Source of the DNA: Craspedostauros australis
Lineage: Eukaryota > Bacillariophyta > Bacillariophyceae > Mastogloiales > Achnanthaceae
DNA: 64,000 nucleotides
Assembly: GCA_026770025.1 (NCBI GenBank)
Contig: JAMXDE010000066.1
Span: forward strand, 62,001-126,000
Reading direction: 5' to 3'
Shown here piece by piece: positions 42,472-53,416 of this stretch. The first letter of the stretch is position 1. Each line of letters begins with the position of its first letter. Below the pieces are notes generated by a model. The model searched no databases and had not been told where the DNA came from. It worked only from the letters and a program-made list of their open reading frames with translations. The translations under genes and the position numbers were made by a program.

Positions 42472-43710
42472 CTATGAAGCTGTACCGTACTGAGCACCTT
42501 CCACCTTGAGCCACTCAGATTCTTGCTCGCTCTCAGCATCCGCATTGTCATCAAGCAGTGCTGATTGTTCGTTGGTGCCGCCCATCTTCTGCTGTTCATC
42601 CTGAACCTTCTGAAACGCGATGATGGACAACGACGTGACGACGCAGGCCACACCGATCCACGTCGTGAACCGTGGCACTTCCTCGAAGATGATGATCTCG
42701 AAGATGTAGGCCCACACGATGTTGGAACTGCGCACGATGCTGCCGAGCCCCGCCGGTGCCAGCTGCACGGCAAAGTTCATCAAGAAATGGGCGCTCGTGC
42801 CGGTCATTCCCATGGCGAAGACGTAGAACCAGATGTCGGGCTGCGACGGCACGTACCACAGACCGTCGAGGCGTTGCGCCACCTTGAGCTGTCCGAAGGC
42901 GATGGCACTGATCAGTCCGAAGAAGACGAAGGACGCCAGCAAATGCAGCGTGTGGGCGCCGATCTTGCCGGCTCCGCGGATCAGGGTCATGGCCGCCGCA
43001 CCGCAGAAGCTACCGAGGATGGCGGTGAGGTATCCCACCCAGCCGTACTGTGACGCGGAGGATTCTGCGTGAGATCCGTCGGAACCAAAGATGAAGGTCG
43101 GATGGGCGATGAAGACTGCGCCGGCGAAACTGAAGCACGTTGCCATGATGTGAGACAGCAGAATCGGTTCGCGCAGGAAGAATGCCGCGAGAAAGATGGT
43201 GAAGATGGGAGTGAACGAGAGGAGAGTCATGGCATCGCCCAGCGGCAGCAGCTTCATCGTGGCAAAGTACATGATGAATCCGACACCTCCGGCGATGCCT
43301 CGCACGATGACGAGCCTTTGCACGTCCCACGTTCCACCGAACGGCGTGAAGAGGAGCGGGCGCTGCGGCAGGAGCGCGAGCAAGTCTGTGCTCGTGCCCG
43401 CTTCATCGTCGTCCGCCTGCGCCTTCACTTGAGCATTGTGGGTGACGACGTGGTCGTAATGAGGACCGCCTTGGGCGACGGAGATTGGCTTCATCTGACA
43501 CAGCAGGATCAAGACGAAGAATCCCTGGACCAGCGACCTCATGAGCACCAGCTCCGTCGATGGGATGCCGCTGTTGGAACACAGCTTGAGAAACATTCCC
43601 ATCAGAGCGAAAAGAAGCCCGTTGAGGAGCAGCAGGAGGAGACCGTACGACTCCGCCGACATCCACGACGGTTGGAGAAACATGTCCTTTCTTGCGGCCA
43701 TCATCGTCAT
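42472..43710 (-). CDS. EamA/DMT-family (SLC35G-like) transporter, paralog 3
   Basis: The ATG at 43710 (MTMMAARKDMFLQPSWMS) gives 412 residues. It has the same architecture as paralogs 1 and 2: an N-terminal FLQPSWMSAESYG segment, the central PFGGTWDVQRLVIVRGIAGG region and the LAPAGLGSIVRSSNIVWAYI block. The loop after TM2 and the C-terminal tail vary most. Its coding sequence is noticeably GC-richer than the flanking DNA. It shares a 505-bp divergent upstream region with the plastid-protein gene at 44216. Confidence 0.88.
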   Translation of the reverse strand: MTMMAARKDMFLQPSWMSAESYGLLLLLLNGLLFALMGMFLKLCSNSGIPSTELVLMRSLVQGFFVLILLCQMKPISVAQGGPHYDHVVTHNAQVKAQADDDEAGTSTDLLALLPQRPLLFTPFGGTWDVQRLVIVRGIAGGVGFIMYFATMKLLPLGDAMTLLSFTPIFTIFLAAFFLREPILLSHIMATCFSFAGAVFIAHPTFIFGSDGSHAESSASQYGWVGYLTAILGSFCGAAAMTLIRGAGKIGAHTLHLLASFVFFGLISAIAFGQLKVAQRLDGLWYVPSQPDIWFYVFAMGMTGTSAHFLMNFAVQLAPAGLGSIVRSSNIVWAYIFEIIIFEEVPRFTTWIGVACVVTSLSIIAFQKVQDEQQKMGGTNEQSALLDDNADAESEQESEWLKVEGAQYGTAS

Positions 43711-44215
43711 TGTTCGTGTATGGTCTGGTATTGTGGTGTGCTGTATTGGTAGAATATGTGACTGAGTACTTGAGTTAGCAGTTGTGTGGGAAATCTGCGT
43801 CCGATTGAATGGTGCTCTGCATTCCTCTGCTCTTCTGCTTTTGGTTTCGCAGAACTTCTGTGGTCAGAATTGTGGTGGTTGTGTTTCAAACCGTCACGTG
43901 AACGGGATTGTCGTTTGCAAAGATTCTATCGTGGTTCTCCCTCATGGGAACACGTCGCACCAAGAAGACGTCATCGTTTGGGCAGTCCATGTTGTCGACT
44001 AAGTCACGAGTACAAACTGTATTGAGTCCTGTGTGACGCAGAAAAGAAAAGATTCGCAGACAACACAAGAAACAACACACTGACACTCATCGCAGAACAC
44101 GACGAAAACAACACGGCACAAAAAACGTCGTCGAGTTGCGAGACCCTTCATTCATCATTCATCATTGATCAAAGAGTAGAATACGATCTCTAGTCCAGAT
44201 CAGCAGACGAAGACA
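43711..44215. promoter_or_regulatory. Divergent promoter region
   Basis: A 505-bp region between the start codons of the minus-strand transporter (43710) and the plus-strand plastid protein (44216). No gene of its own is visible. The last 170 bp are A/C-rich with CA-type words, as commonly seen in 5' UTRs of this window (for example before 52450 and 61556). Confidence 0.5.
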
Positions 44216-45034
44216 ATGATGATGACGACGACGACGACAATGCCGACTATGGCAAGGATACAGCAGATCCCATGCCTGCTATCGCTGTTGCTGGCGGTGG
44301 TGCTGCTGCTTGCACGTCCAAGCGCAACCAATGCATGGGTGCAACCGAATTCAGGACCTGCGCGGATCCTTGGAGCAGCGTCATGCCACAGTGATGCACA
44401 GAGAAGCCTGAGGAATCCAAGCACGACACTATGGTCTGCTCCAACGGACGAGGATACGGTCGGCAACAGCACGGCGACGACCATGCAGCCGGTCCTTGCG
44501 ACGCAACAGCAGCAACAAACGGATGAACGCAACGATCTAGGTTGGTTCTTGCGAGGCATGCTGTGGAATGCACCATCGTCGTCGTCGTCGCTTTCATCAG
44601 GCGATGACGACAGAAATCAAAAGGGATCAGCATCAACTCCCTTCGCGGTCGGGTCCTTCGTCGTCGCCAAGGCGGATATCCCGTCGCTCGGAATCTGGAC
44701 GGATCAGGCGTACGAATTGAGGGAAGTGTACATCCAATCCACCAACGAGGATGGCACGGTGCAGCGAATGGCGTTGGATGGCATTGACGAGGCCTCGTCC
44801 AATCAAGGCAAGCAGTACATTCGGTTGTACTCGCCCATGTACCACAAGGAGACGGGTCCCGTCATTGTCACGCCGGCAGAAGTTGGGTTGGTCTCGTTCC
44901 GGCAGGAAGTGCGCGACAGTATCCTTTTCGCGTTGCCCGTTTTGGCCTTTTGGCTTTCCGTGTCGTACACCTTTGCGACCAAGTACATGGAGCGGTCCGG
45001 TGGGTCTCTTATGGATGCCTTCCTTGGGAAGTGA
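44216..45034 (+). CDS. Plastid-targeted single-pass membrane protein of unknown function
   Basis: The ATG at 44216 gives 272 residues. A signal peptide (core CLLSLLLAVVLLLA) is predicted to end at SATNA|WVQP (residue 40/41). An aromatic residue at +1 followed by a Ser/Thr/Arg-rich, acid-poor stretch is the two-part plastid import signal of diatoms and related algae. The mature part contains a Gln-rich segment, a Ser-rich segment, a folded region (FAVGSFVVAKADIPSLGIWT to about residue 225, probably a small beta-rich domain) and one transmembrane helix near the C-terminus (SILFALPVLAFWLSVSYTFA). It is likely anchored in a plastid membrane with its beta domain exposed. A family name is not known to me. 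A GACGAC trinucleotide run encodes the Thr-rich start. Confidence 0.8.
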   Translation: MMMTTTTTMPTMARIQQIPCLLSLLLAVVLLLARPSATNAWVQPNSGPARILGAASCHSDAQRSLRNPSTTLWSAPTDEDTVGNSTATTMQPVLATQQQQQTDERNDLGWFLRGMLWNAPSSSSSLSSGDDDRNQKGSASTPFAVGSFVVAKADIPSLGIWTDQAYELREVYIQSTNEDGTVQRMALDGIDEASSNQGKQYIRLYSPMYHKETGPVIVTPAEVGLVSFRQEVRDSILFALPVLAFWLSVSYTFATKYMERSGGSLMDAFLGK

Positions 45035-45662
45035 TCTTGGGACATCGGTCTTCATGAGGAAAAGATGCGTTGGCACACGCGCGCTCTTGTTGGCGTACTA
45101 TATGATAGAATACATCCAATCTCCATCGGAGCGCACCGGATCCTTCTGCCAAACAGTTGGCCAGCAGGCTTTGGTCGTCACATCAGACTCGATACCAGCG
45201 TATCCGTGGCTCGAATAAGCAATGCATATGATATGCTTGAATTAGTGGTCGAACAGGATCACTCTATGAAAACCAGCAAAGGTTTGAGCACGCAACTCGA
45301 CTCTACTGCACTCAACCTCGCCGTGCACGGGTCTTACCTACACACCAGTATTCGTCTCATTTGCTGGAGGTAGATTGAGTGCACCGAGCTACTCCATTGC
45401 ACCATCTTGTGGTTGGCGAGGCTCGGGTCTCGTAGCTGACGTGTGTCATGAACGCTTGCGTCCGGCTGCACTAAAGACCGACGGCCACCCAAGCACAATA
45501 ATCCGTATGATATAATATAACAGTATTCTACTCTAATTATACTTTCTGCACACCACTTCAATGTGTAATTGTGTTTCTTCCTCCTCTGCTCCTATCAGGA
45601 GCCATGCCCGCTGCTCTATTCTACTCCAACGCTCTCAAGCTCAAGTTGTACGTACCAAGATG
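45035..45662. other. Intergenic between convergent genes, nothing recognised
   Basis: 3' regions of the plastid protein (plus) and the SAM protein (minus). No coding region of note. Confidence 0.5.
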
Positions 45663-46925
45663 TCACCGAATGATTCCCCAACGACGCAGCGCTTTGCGCA
45701 TCCGACTGCTCTTTCCTTTGCCGCGTTTTTGCGGCTGCGATGGTGACGACGGCGAGAGTGATGACGGTGCTGACTTTTGATTGCATCCAATCTTGCGCTT
45801 CTTGGGGAACGGCATCCTTCGCTTCTTGCCGCTGTGCATGAATTGGGCGAACCGTTCCTCCTGCTCCTGTTGCTCAACGCGGAATGAATCGATGAGCTCA
45901 TCCAATTCGCGGGAGTATTGGTCGCAGCTGTCCACCGTCGCACTCGTCCTTTCGCTGTCACCCTTTCTGGAGTCTCGCTTGGTCTTCTTTGCATTGCGGT
46001 TGTTCACTCCATCGCCCCAAAATGTAAATGTGTGCTTGTGCGAAGAGTCGTTCGACTGGCCGCTGACAGCCACGGCATCGTTGCTACTGTCACTCTTGTC
46101 ATCGTCATCATCTTCGCTGTCCCATGTCAGCGACATCGGCGACAAAGACAGCAAGTCCGCATCCATGGATGAATCCATCGTTGCGGAAGTGCGCGGCGAC
46201 GACGTCGATGCGTTATCACAGCTGTCGTAGTTGCGGAAGGATCGGAGGGTTATCTGCTGCTGCCGCAGCTGGGTGAGCTGGCGTTGCCGAGCCATGACGT
46301 TCCAGATGGTGTGCTCGAGCTCACGTTGGATCTTGTTGGCCTGGTACGGCATGCACTGCAGGTCGTTGACGAAGTCGTACCCCGCCATGCTGCAAAGCTG
46401 CTCTCCGTCGATCTTGTGCTTTTGGAAGACGGGGACGAGCGTCGCCATGCCGATCTGGGTCAACCAGAATGACACGTCCGGCACAGAAAACTGTTGCGGG
46501 GGCAGTAGCATCGTGGGCGCGTTGCGCGGCGGCTGCTTCATGATCCATTGAGGTGCTTGATTCTGGGAGCCAGGCCAGAGGTTGGCTGGTTGCGGTTCTC
46601 CTGTCAGTGAAGCCTTCGTCGCTGACGCGACCCTCATCAAAGCGGGAGGGGACGAAACAGGCGAAGACAGTGGTGGGGGTGGTGAAGATGACTTCGAGCG
46701 TGGAGGAGGTGATGGTTCGTTTGCCATCTGTGCTGGTCTTTCATCACCGCACGAGTAGTCGTGACGATCATCGTCGCCATCATGTCCGAGCATACTCATA
46801 CTCGCACGCACATGTCTCTCAACAGCCCAACTATGGCTGCTGTTCGTGTTGCTGATCGACTCCATTTTGCAAGCTTTTCTCGAAGGGTATGTTCGCATTC
46901 GGCAAGGTTTGGAACTATGAGGCAT
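45663..46925 (-). CDS. SAM-domain protein with basic, nuclear-type tail
   Basis: The first in-frame ATG is 46925 (420 residues); alternative starts at Met10 (46898) and Met20 (46868, MESISNTNSS) cannot be excluded. Pro/Ser-rich sequence (about 65-100) precedes a sterile alpha motif domain (about 150-207; VSFWLTQIGMATLVPVFQKH and DLQCMPYQANKIQRELEHTI). Its GYDFVNDL stands where the usual DLLxLG element occurs. A Gln/Arg-rich helix, an acidic patch (SEDDDDDKSDSS) and strongly basic stretches (KKRRMPFPKKRKIG; GKGKSSRMRKALRR) follow. The basic clusters look like nuclear localisation signals. SAM domains mediate protein oligomerisation or RNA binding; a nuclear scaffolding role is inferred. Confidence 0.78.
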   Translation of the reverse strand: MPHSSKPCRMRTYPSRKACKMESISNTNSSHSWAVERHVRASMSMLGHDGDDDRHDYSCGDERPAQMANEPSPPPRSKSSSPPPPLSSPVSSPPALMRVASATKASLTGEPQPANLWPGSQNQAPQWIMKQPPRNAPTMLLPPQQFSVPDVSFWLTQIGMATLVPVFQKHKIDGEQLCSMAGYDFVNDLQCMPYQANKIQRELEHTIWNVMARQRQLTQLRQQQITLRSFRNYDSCDNASTSSPRTSATMDSSMDADLLSLSPMSLTWDSEDDDDDKSDSSNDAVAVSGQSNDSSHKHTFTFWGDGVNNRNAKKTKRDSRKGDSERTSATVDSCDQYSRELDELIDSFRVEQQEQEERFAQFMHSGKKRRMPFPKKRKIGCNQKSAPSSLSPSSPSQPQKRGKGKSSRMRKALRRWGIIR

Positions 46926-48271
46926 TCCCGTTGGCGAGGACGGATAAGATCTTGCTTGGCACTCAACGACTACTCGTGTGGTGCTTCTGCTGCTTGCGTG
47001 TCTGTGTGTGTGTGTATAGATCTTTGTGTTTTCGATCTGCGATGCTGATGTCTGTTGCGAATACGAAGCGTGATACTCGCACAAGGAGTCGCTATCCGTT
47101 GGGAATCGTTCAATTGCCTACCACACAAGTATGAGCATGGGCATGGCCAGGCTGGGAGGTGCATGGAAGGGAGAAAATGCCACATGCATGCAGCTTATCC
47201 GTGGGGTTGGCTTGGACGATGATCGCATTTGCAAAGTGATGGTGCGTGCACCCTGCCATGATCATTCGCACATGAGGCACAAGGAGGACACATGATGTGG
47301 TTGTGTGATGCCCACAAAGTGCTGCTGTTCTTGATTCCATGTTGGAGTTGGAGCACTCAGCTGTCCTTGTTGACTCTTCATGTCCATCGACATTCTCGTT
47401 TGATCGGTTTGATTTTTCGTGTGCTTTGTTGATTCCCGTCTTCACCGGGCCGTGTTTGGCACATGAATGGAGGTGGTAAATGCTTGGGTGACTTGATGAA
47501 TGCACAGCCGATACCTCACCCCGGTGATGTCCACCCTCTTGTGTCATCATCGCTCGTTGCCCCAACTTCGATCATGTCGCAGATCGTCTTGGTGCGTGTA
47601 ATCGGAAGGCGACAAAATTGGGATGATTCCTGTTGCTCCTAATTTTCGCCGCCACCACACAACAAAGAGAGAAGGAAAACAGAACTGTTTTGTGTGGACT
47701 CAATCGTGGAGAATGCCGGCTGGCGTGATAAATCCGACGTGACTCGACAGATGTGCCGGCGTTCTGACCACATGAAGAATGGATCCGAAACCACATGAAT
47801 TGATGACATGGACAGACTGAAAATATGTTATCTATATTGGGTGTTGTGGCAGTCGTCCTGGTCATGCAAGCGCATTCTCGAAAAAAGGAGAACAGACTTC
47901 GCCTTGCGACAAGCACGCAACAACAACCGCAACAATTGCGACAACTGTGACAAACGCATCATCCGGCCACAGAGCAACAGACGAGAGAAGGAAGGCAAAG
48001 CAACCCACAAGAACAAGGAAGAAGGTGACAAGTGCGACGACCATGCCAGATCGTATGATGTAGGAAGACGGGAGATTGTCGATCGGCCTACATACTCTAC
48101 TTCGCCAAGAAAGCGACCGAGCCAAGCAAGCGAACGGAGGAAAGCCGTACAAACGTTCGTCCGGCTGCATGATCGGCGGCCTCCTCCGCAAGTTGTGATT
48201 TGGCTTCCACCTGTCGCAACACTCTGGAGTGCTCTCCACTCTATTGCATCGAGCTCAGATCCAGAAAAGCG
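46926..48271. other. Divergent intergenic region, nothing recognised
   Basis: Upstream of both the SAM gene (minus) and the glycosyltransferase gene (plus). The frame running into the latter from 48200 begins with TTG and is not considered the start. Other frames lack domains. Confidence 0.5.
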
Positions 48272-50089
48272 ATGGACGAACGATCACGGAAATCCGAGCT
48301 GCAGAAGAGCGGCGCAACACCATCGTCTCCTGCAAATCGCAATGGATTCAAACTGTGGAGAAGGCATGCGCGTTGGCTGGTGCCAGCCGTGTGGATTGGG
48401 ATGGTCTACGGTTTCCACCAGGGAACTTTTCAGACCATCACCCAATCACGCGACGAACTACAAGGCGAAGACATGGACGCGCCCTTCTCTCCTCAGTCGT
48501 CATGGCACGTCCATTTGCACGAGGATGATGGTGCATCCGATGATGGTGGTGACGATACCGGCCATGCCGACCTACTCCGGAAACCATCGTCGTCGATGAT
48601 GTCGTCGTCGTCGTCGTCGCTCACAGGATCATCTAAGCAGATATCGCAGCAACAAATATCCCTGCCATCCTGCAACAGGCGATGCGAAGATCATCCGCAC
48701 AAGATTTACTACCTGTACCACCCCACACAAGGAGCAGGACTGAGAGATCGCGGGACCAAGTTCCATCGTCTGCTGAACATCGCCGGTTTCCTGTGTGCGA
48801 CGGTGCATGCAGTAAAGCCGCACCTGCTGTTATCCGCGGAGCACAACCAGAACCAATCCATATCGCCGCGGCTCAGTTGGGATGACTTCTGGAATTTCAC
48901 ATTCGTGGGGACCGACGGTGAGAAGTCCTTTTTCGATGTCAATGCGTTGCCCTCCTCCGATCAACTCCGCAATACATCCAAGAGCATGCGCCATTCGTTG
49001 GCAGCGACATCGATGGCGATATCGAGTGAATCTGCTCCACGGTTGTTGGATTACAAGAGATGGTACGAGCATGACGATGCACGAACGGGGCGTTGGAATA
49101 CCACGTTCCTCGTCACCTCGGATGCGAAGAAGGTGATCGAATCGTTCAATGCTGCAGAAAGGATCTCGTTTCAATCCGACAAGCACGAACATGAGCATCA
49201 GCAACCGAGGCACCGCTTCGTTTGGTTCATCACGGCCAACTACTACCACATGCGACACAAGCTGCAGAAGAGCTTTCAGAAGCGCGTGTCAAATCCCGAC
49301 CACCCATTCTACGACCCGTACTACAAGCAGGGTGCGCTAGACTTGCCCTTGGACGATGTGCATTGCCCGTATTACAACGACGGCCGCACAAAGATTCCGA
49401 ACCTCATGCAGGAAGTGATCGATTCCATTCAAAATGACATCTGGTCCGGTGGCCGTGCTGAGAATCGAGCCGCGGATGGCACCAACGACCTCGGCGACGT
49501 TTCACGCGAGTATGAGGGCGACCAGCACAATAGTCGCACCGAGCGGCATGAACGGCAATCTCAGCACAAATACGATACAAAACCAAAGTTGATCTTCTTC
49601 CACATCCGACGTGCGGATACGCAAGATCAATGTAACACGACCTTGCCACGAGTTCACTCCTTCCTGAACTGCACGTTTGGGATTGAGGTGAAGAATGATG
49701 GCACAGCACATGTACCCTCTGCGAAACGAGTCATCGCTCCTGTCAGCAACCACCCACCAGTGGTCGTGCTTTTCGCGAGCGATGAACGTGACGAAACGTA
49801 TCGTGAAGCGGTGCTACGCATGCTAAACGAGAATCCGCATGTGCGATCGGCATATGACGTGGATGCGTTGGTGTGGGCACACATGAGGGAAGTCCTCCTG
49901 CGCCATCATGATGCAAAGGAGCATCTCATGAACAACATGTACCGTTTCGGGATTCTGCTCAACTTGCAAATTGCAACAGCGGATGGATCGATCCAACTGC
50001 GGCGCACTTACTGCGAGGACTGCGTCCCCAACTTTCTGGAGGACTTGTACGGGCACGAAGATGGCAGGTACAGACTTGTACATCCATGA
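48272..50089 (+). CDS. Type II membrane fucosyltransferase-like glycosyltransferase
   Basis: The ATG at 48272 (MDERSRKSELQK) gives 605 residues. A short basic cytoplasmic tail and one membrane anchor (about 35-50, ARWLVPAVWIGMVYGFH) are followed by a Ser-rich stem. The lumenal part starts near CNRRCEDHPHKIYYLYHPTQ. The catalytic half carries FFHIRRADTQDQ (444-449 HIRRAD), resembling the HxRRxD GDP-fucose-binding motif of GT23/GT65/GT68 fucosyltransferases, and VVVLFASDERDETYREAV (497-514), the matching second nucleotide-binding strand. Six or more Cys residues suggest disulphides. The enzyme probably acts in the Golgi on glycoproteins or polysaccharides. Acceptor and linkage are unknown; another GT-B family is possible. 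Confidence 0.75.
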   Translation: MDERSRKSELQKSGATPSSPANRNGFKLWRRHARWLVPAVWIGMVYGFHQGTFQTITQSRDELQGEDMDAPFSPQSSWHVHLHEDDGASDDGGDDTGHADLLRKPSSSMMSSSSSSLTGSSKQISQQQISLPSCNRRCEDHPHKIYYLYHPTQGAGLRDRGTKFHRLLNIAGFLCATVHAVKPHLLLSAEHNQNQSISPRLSWDDFWNFTFVGTDGEKSFFDVNALPSSDQLRNTSKSMRHSLAATSMAISSESAPRLLDYKRWYEHDDARTGRWNTTFLVTSDAKKVIESFNAAERISFQSDKHEHEHQQPRHRFVWFITANYYHMRHKLQKSFQKRVSNPDHPFYDPYYKQGALDLPLDDVHCPYYNDGRTKIPNLMQEVIDSIQNDIWSGGRAENRAADGTNDLGDVSREYEGDQHNSRTERHERQSQHKYDTKPKLIFFHIRRADTQDQCNTTLPRVHSFLNCTFGIEVKNDGTAHVPSAKRVIAPVSNHPPVVVLFASDERDETYREAVLRMLNENPHVRSAYDVDALVWAHMREVLLRHHDAKEHLMNNMYRFGILLNLQIATADGSIQLRRTYCEDCVPNFLEDLYGHEDGRYRLVHP

Positions 50090-52449
50090 GCAAGAGCAAA
50101 CTGTCACGGGAGGTGGCGGAAGTGGTGTATGTTGGTGGAATGCTTCTTTCCGCATAAAGAGAAGACTATGAAGCACAGCGAAATGAGTGCTCAACGAGTA
50201 TTGGTCCGAGTCTGAGTGCAATGCTCCGAACAAGTCAGTTGTCAGCACGTTGTATATTCGTAGCCGTACTATCATGTGCCGGAAGTGTGGAGGTATACCA
50301 GCAGAGCACTCGTAGGTGCTATTCTACTCTACACACGAGTACGCTGTTCAGGATTCGATACGGGCGTTGACGTAAAGTGTGCACTGTGAGTACTCGTATT
50401 TGGGTGTCACAACTAATTGACGCAACGGTTCGAGATATGACACCGGCTCCTCCGCGAGTGTGATGTCATGGCTGTCCGCAACGATAGGTGCATGGAGACA
50501 GTCTCTGATCCGTCATCATCGAAAAGCAGTGATCATCCCAGTCCACGTCGACCAACGAGCAAGGAGAAGCTATGTGGTCTTACGAACTGCAGTTCGCTCC
50601 ACCTCGCCTCCGTCTTTGTGTCGCGTGGTACGTACATACTTCTGTGGTGGTACAGATCTCCATTTGCTCCTCGCAATGACGTCTTTGGATGCTCTGCTGT
50701 GCAACGTGGTGTGTACTCGTGGTCCTGAGCTGTCGTCGGGATGTCGAGTGGTGAGGTCGGGAAAGTGAGCGGCAACGGAGTGGAAGAGGATAACAAGAAG
50801 AGCAGCGATACAAATGCGCGTCGACTTAGTAGTAGCGGTTTGGACTGGCTGACTTTCACACAAGAAGCATCTTTGGGATACATGTGATACTTGTACGAAT
50901 AATGCCCTGAGTTGGTGGTATCCGCGTTTCATCTATCGATGAACAACTATGCGCTGCACCTCAACGTCGACTCCTGATCGTGAGCATCGAGATCCATCGC
51001 GGTATCACAGAGAAATAGAGCACTCGCTGTTGAACCACGAATTGTGAACGTGGCGCGACAGCCTACGAGTTTGTTGTATCGCAAGTTTCGTCTTTCGCGT
51101 GCACGCTGCATGAGGCGTCTTCTTTCGTTCACCGCATCGACCCTTGTACTTGTACGGAGAATCCAACAAAAGGGCACAAACAAAACACGATGTGAGTGTT
51201 CTACCTGGCCTCCGAAACGAGGCGGTGTGGTATCAGTCCATCGCAGCGGCTCGCTTTTGTTGCGATGTGAAGCATTTGGATGCTTCATGTTTCATTGTGC
51301 CATCAATGTTCAAGCTGCGAGCTACGAGCTGGGATCAACAAGCTGATTGGCGCAGTTCGCACTTGGTCGTACACACCCCAGAAACCTATGCAGACGTGGT
51401 CGCAGCGGCTGTTGATGGTACTTTCGCTCCGCTGTTCCGCTCGTCATGTCCAATGGTCCGATGTCATGTGGCTGTGGGAGACACAGTACGAGCACTCACG
51501 AGCTATCCTGGTGGCGACAAGAGTGCATCACTGTCCCATTTCCCGCATGTCACGCAAGCACAATATTGCGCACTCCTTCTCTCAATAAAGTTCCAGCCTC
51601 CACATTCAAACCATACCGCTCGAAGAGCTGAAATCTTGTTGATCGGTGTAGTACGAGTGCTCTGTGCACGGGTAGGACTGAGACGGTTCACAATGACGAG
51701 CGTGAAGTTGTCGCTGCGGATGGAACTGTCTAAATGGTTCGATCCTGTTCCACTGTTGTCGCTGTTGGCAACGAACAACGAGATCAGTGGTGGCAGCCGA
51801 AACGACAGGTGAAGAATATGACGTGTCTCCATCGCCACTTACGGTGCTGCGAAAGGGGTATTCAAGGGCGTTCCTCTCGAAATTATTCGCTGGTACTGGC
51901 GACAAACCTACACATAGTCAAGGGAACAACAGCCAAGATTCTCCGGTTTCTGTGTATGTGCCGTCTCAGTACCTTGTGCACTTGTGTCCTTGTGGGAGTA
52001 CCGAGTTGCTAATTGACGTGTCCAGGAAGTGGGTTCGCGCCCGGTATCTGCTCTTCTGTCTTGACACCCTCGGATGAAGGGAACGTCTGAACATGAACAT
52101 TTCCCTTATGTGGAGAGACGAGCGACGCTTTCAACTCACATGCCGAGACATATCAGGGACCTCATGAATACGCACACACAGGCACACGCAAGAATGAACG
52201 CATACATCCATGACAAGCGCGGAAGTCCATGATCGAACAATCAAGCAAGCGATCCATCAACCACAGACACCATCCCACTCATAAAAACTGGCCAAGCCAC
52301 ACTCCAGCAACATCCAACTCCAAGCAGACGCACTCCAAAACCATCACAATCCAAAGCGGCAAGCAAAGCAGAGACAAAGACGGCACGTCCAAAACCAACG
52401 TAACGCAAGGTCAACGCCCCGCAAACAAACGCACACGCACACATACACC
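50090..52449. other. About 2.4 kb without a recognisable gene
   Basis: A 222-codon frame (51144-51812) lacks domains and a convincing ATG context. The last 280 bp before 52450 are A/C-rich, like 5' UTRs elsewhere in the window. Confidence 0.45.
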
Positions 52450-52641
52450 ATGAAGATGAACCACGCGACCGACGAATACACCCATTGCGACACGCTCACA
52501 AGCTCCACCGACTACCTGTCGCTGCAATCATCTCTCGCACAGCCTGCGACGAGGCAACTGCAGCCGCTCTCCACGCAGCAGCTGAATGAGCTGGACCTGT
52601 TCGATATTCTGAACGAGGTGCTATCCATCGTACAGGAGTGA
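52450..52641 (+). CDS. Possible 63-residue small protein
   Basis: ATG at 52450, directly after an A/C-rich leader of the kind that precedes confident genes here. The product is acidic and Ser/Thr/Gln-rich, with an amphipathic C-terminal helix (NELDLFDILNEVLSIVQE). No domain is recognised. It could be a short peptide interacting through that helix, or a chance frame; the upstream composition is the main argument for a gene. Confidence 0.4.
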   Translation: MKMNHATDEYTHCDTLTSSTDYLSLQSSLAQPATRQLQPLSTQQLNELDLFDILNEVLSIVQE

Positions 52642-53416
52642 AGAGAACGACTGCATTGAGCCCCAAAGCCAGCACGCCAGATGGTAGAGCACCATTGGAT
52701 GATTGGCTTCATCAAGGGGAGAGCCTCAGCGCAAGCAAATGGACATAGAGTCGTGAGACTGTAAATACACGGTATTATAGACCACATTGCATGAAGCACA
52801 CAACTCTACTCTGCCATACGTTGCAATATCAATAATTCATAGCGTAGATCATGTTGCTTGGTTTGCTCCAGAGGAAAGCAGGCTGGGCTGTTTCGCAGCA
52901 CCCACAGGCAACGGCAGGGTTGGATGCCTTTCTTCTGTGAGCGTCGCATCGCCAGGATCCGCTTCATCTATCTTCAAGGATGTCGTCATGGTGTCATTTG
53001 CGACATTCCAGGGTACGTGGTAATATATGAAATTGTCCAAATATAGAAACATCATTTCACACTTTTCAGCATCGCGGCCCTTCTATCTTCGAGGCGAGTA
53101 GGCGAGAGTGCCTTTCTCTCTCTCTGCTAGAGGAGCAAGGAGCGCACGAATCTATCGCTGCTTGTGTTCATGCCTTGCCGCCTACACTTCCACTCTTTGC
53201 TGAACGTGCTCGTGGAGCATGACACCTCCAGTGCGAGCAAGAGGATATCGCGAAGTGAGATGCCCCCGTGCATCAGGCACCTCTCACATATGCATTCCAA
53301 GACAAGACAACCAACACTAAAACAGAACTTGCACCATACCACACCATACTATTCTACATGCTCTACGCCGCACGTGCAATACAGCAGCGTGTCTATCGTA
53401 GTGTGAAGTTCTATCA
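52642..53416. other. Intergenic, nothing recognised
   Basis: 3' region of the small open frame and of the minus-strand basic protein. No gene is seen. Confidence 0.5.

Noticed and set aside
48200..48271. Upstream extension of the glycosyltransferase frame
   Set aside because: It begins with TTG; the first ATG is 48272 and gives a normal type II membrane topology.
51144..51812. 222-codon frame between the glycosyltransferase and the small protein
   Set aside because: It does not begin with ATG, has no domain, and overlaps open frames in other phases.
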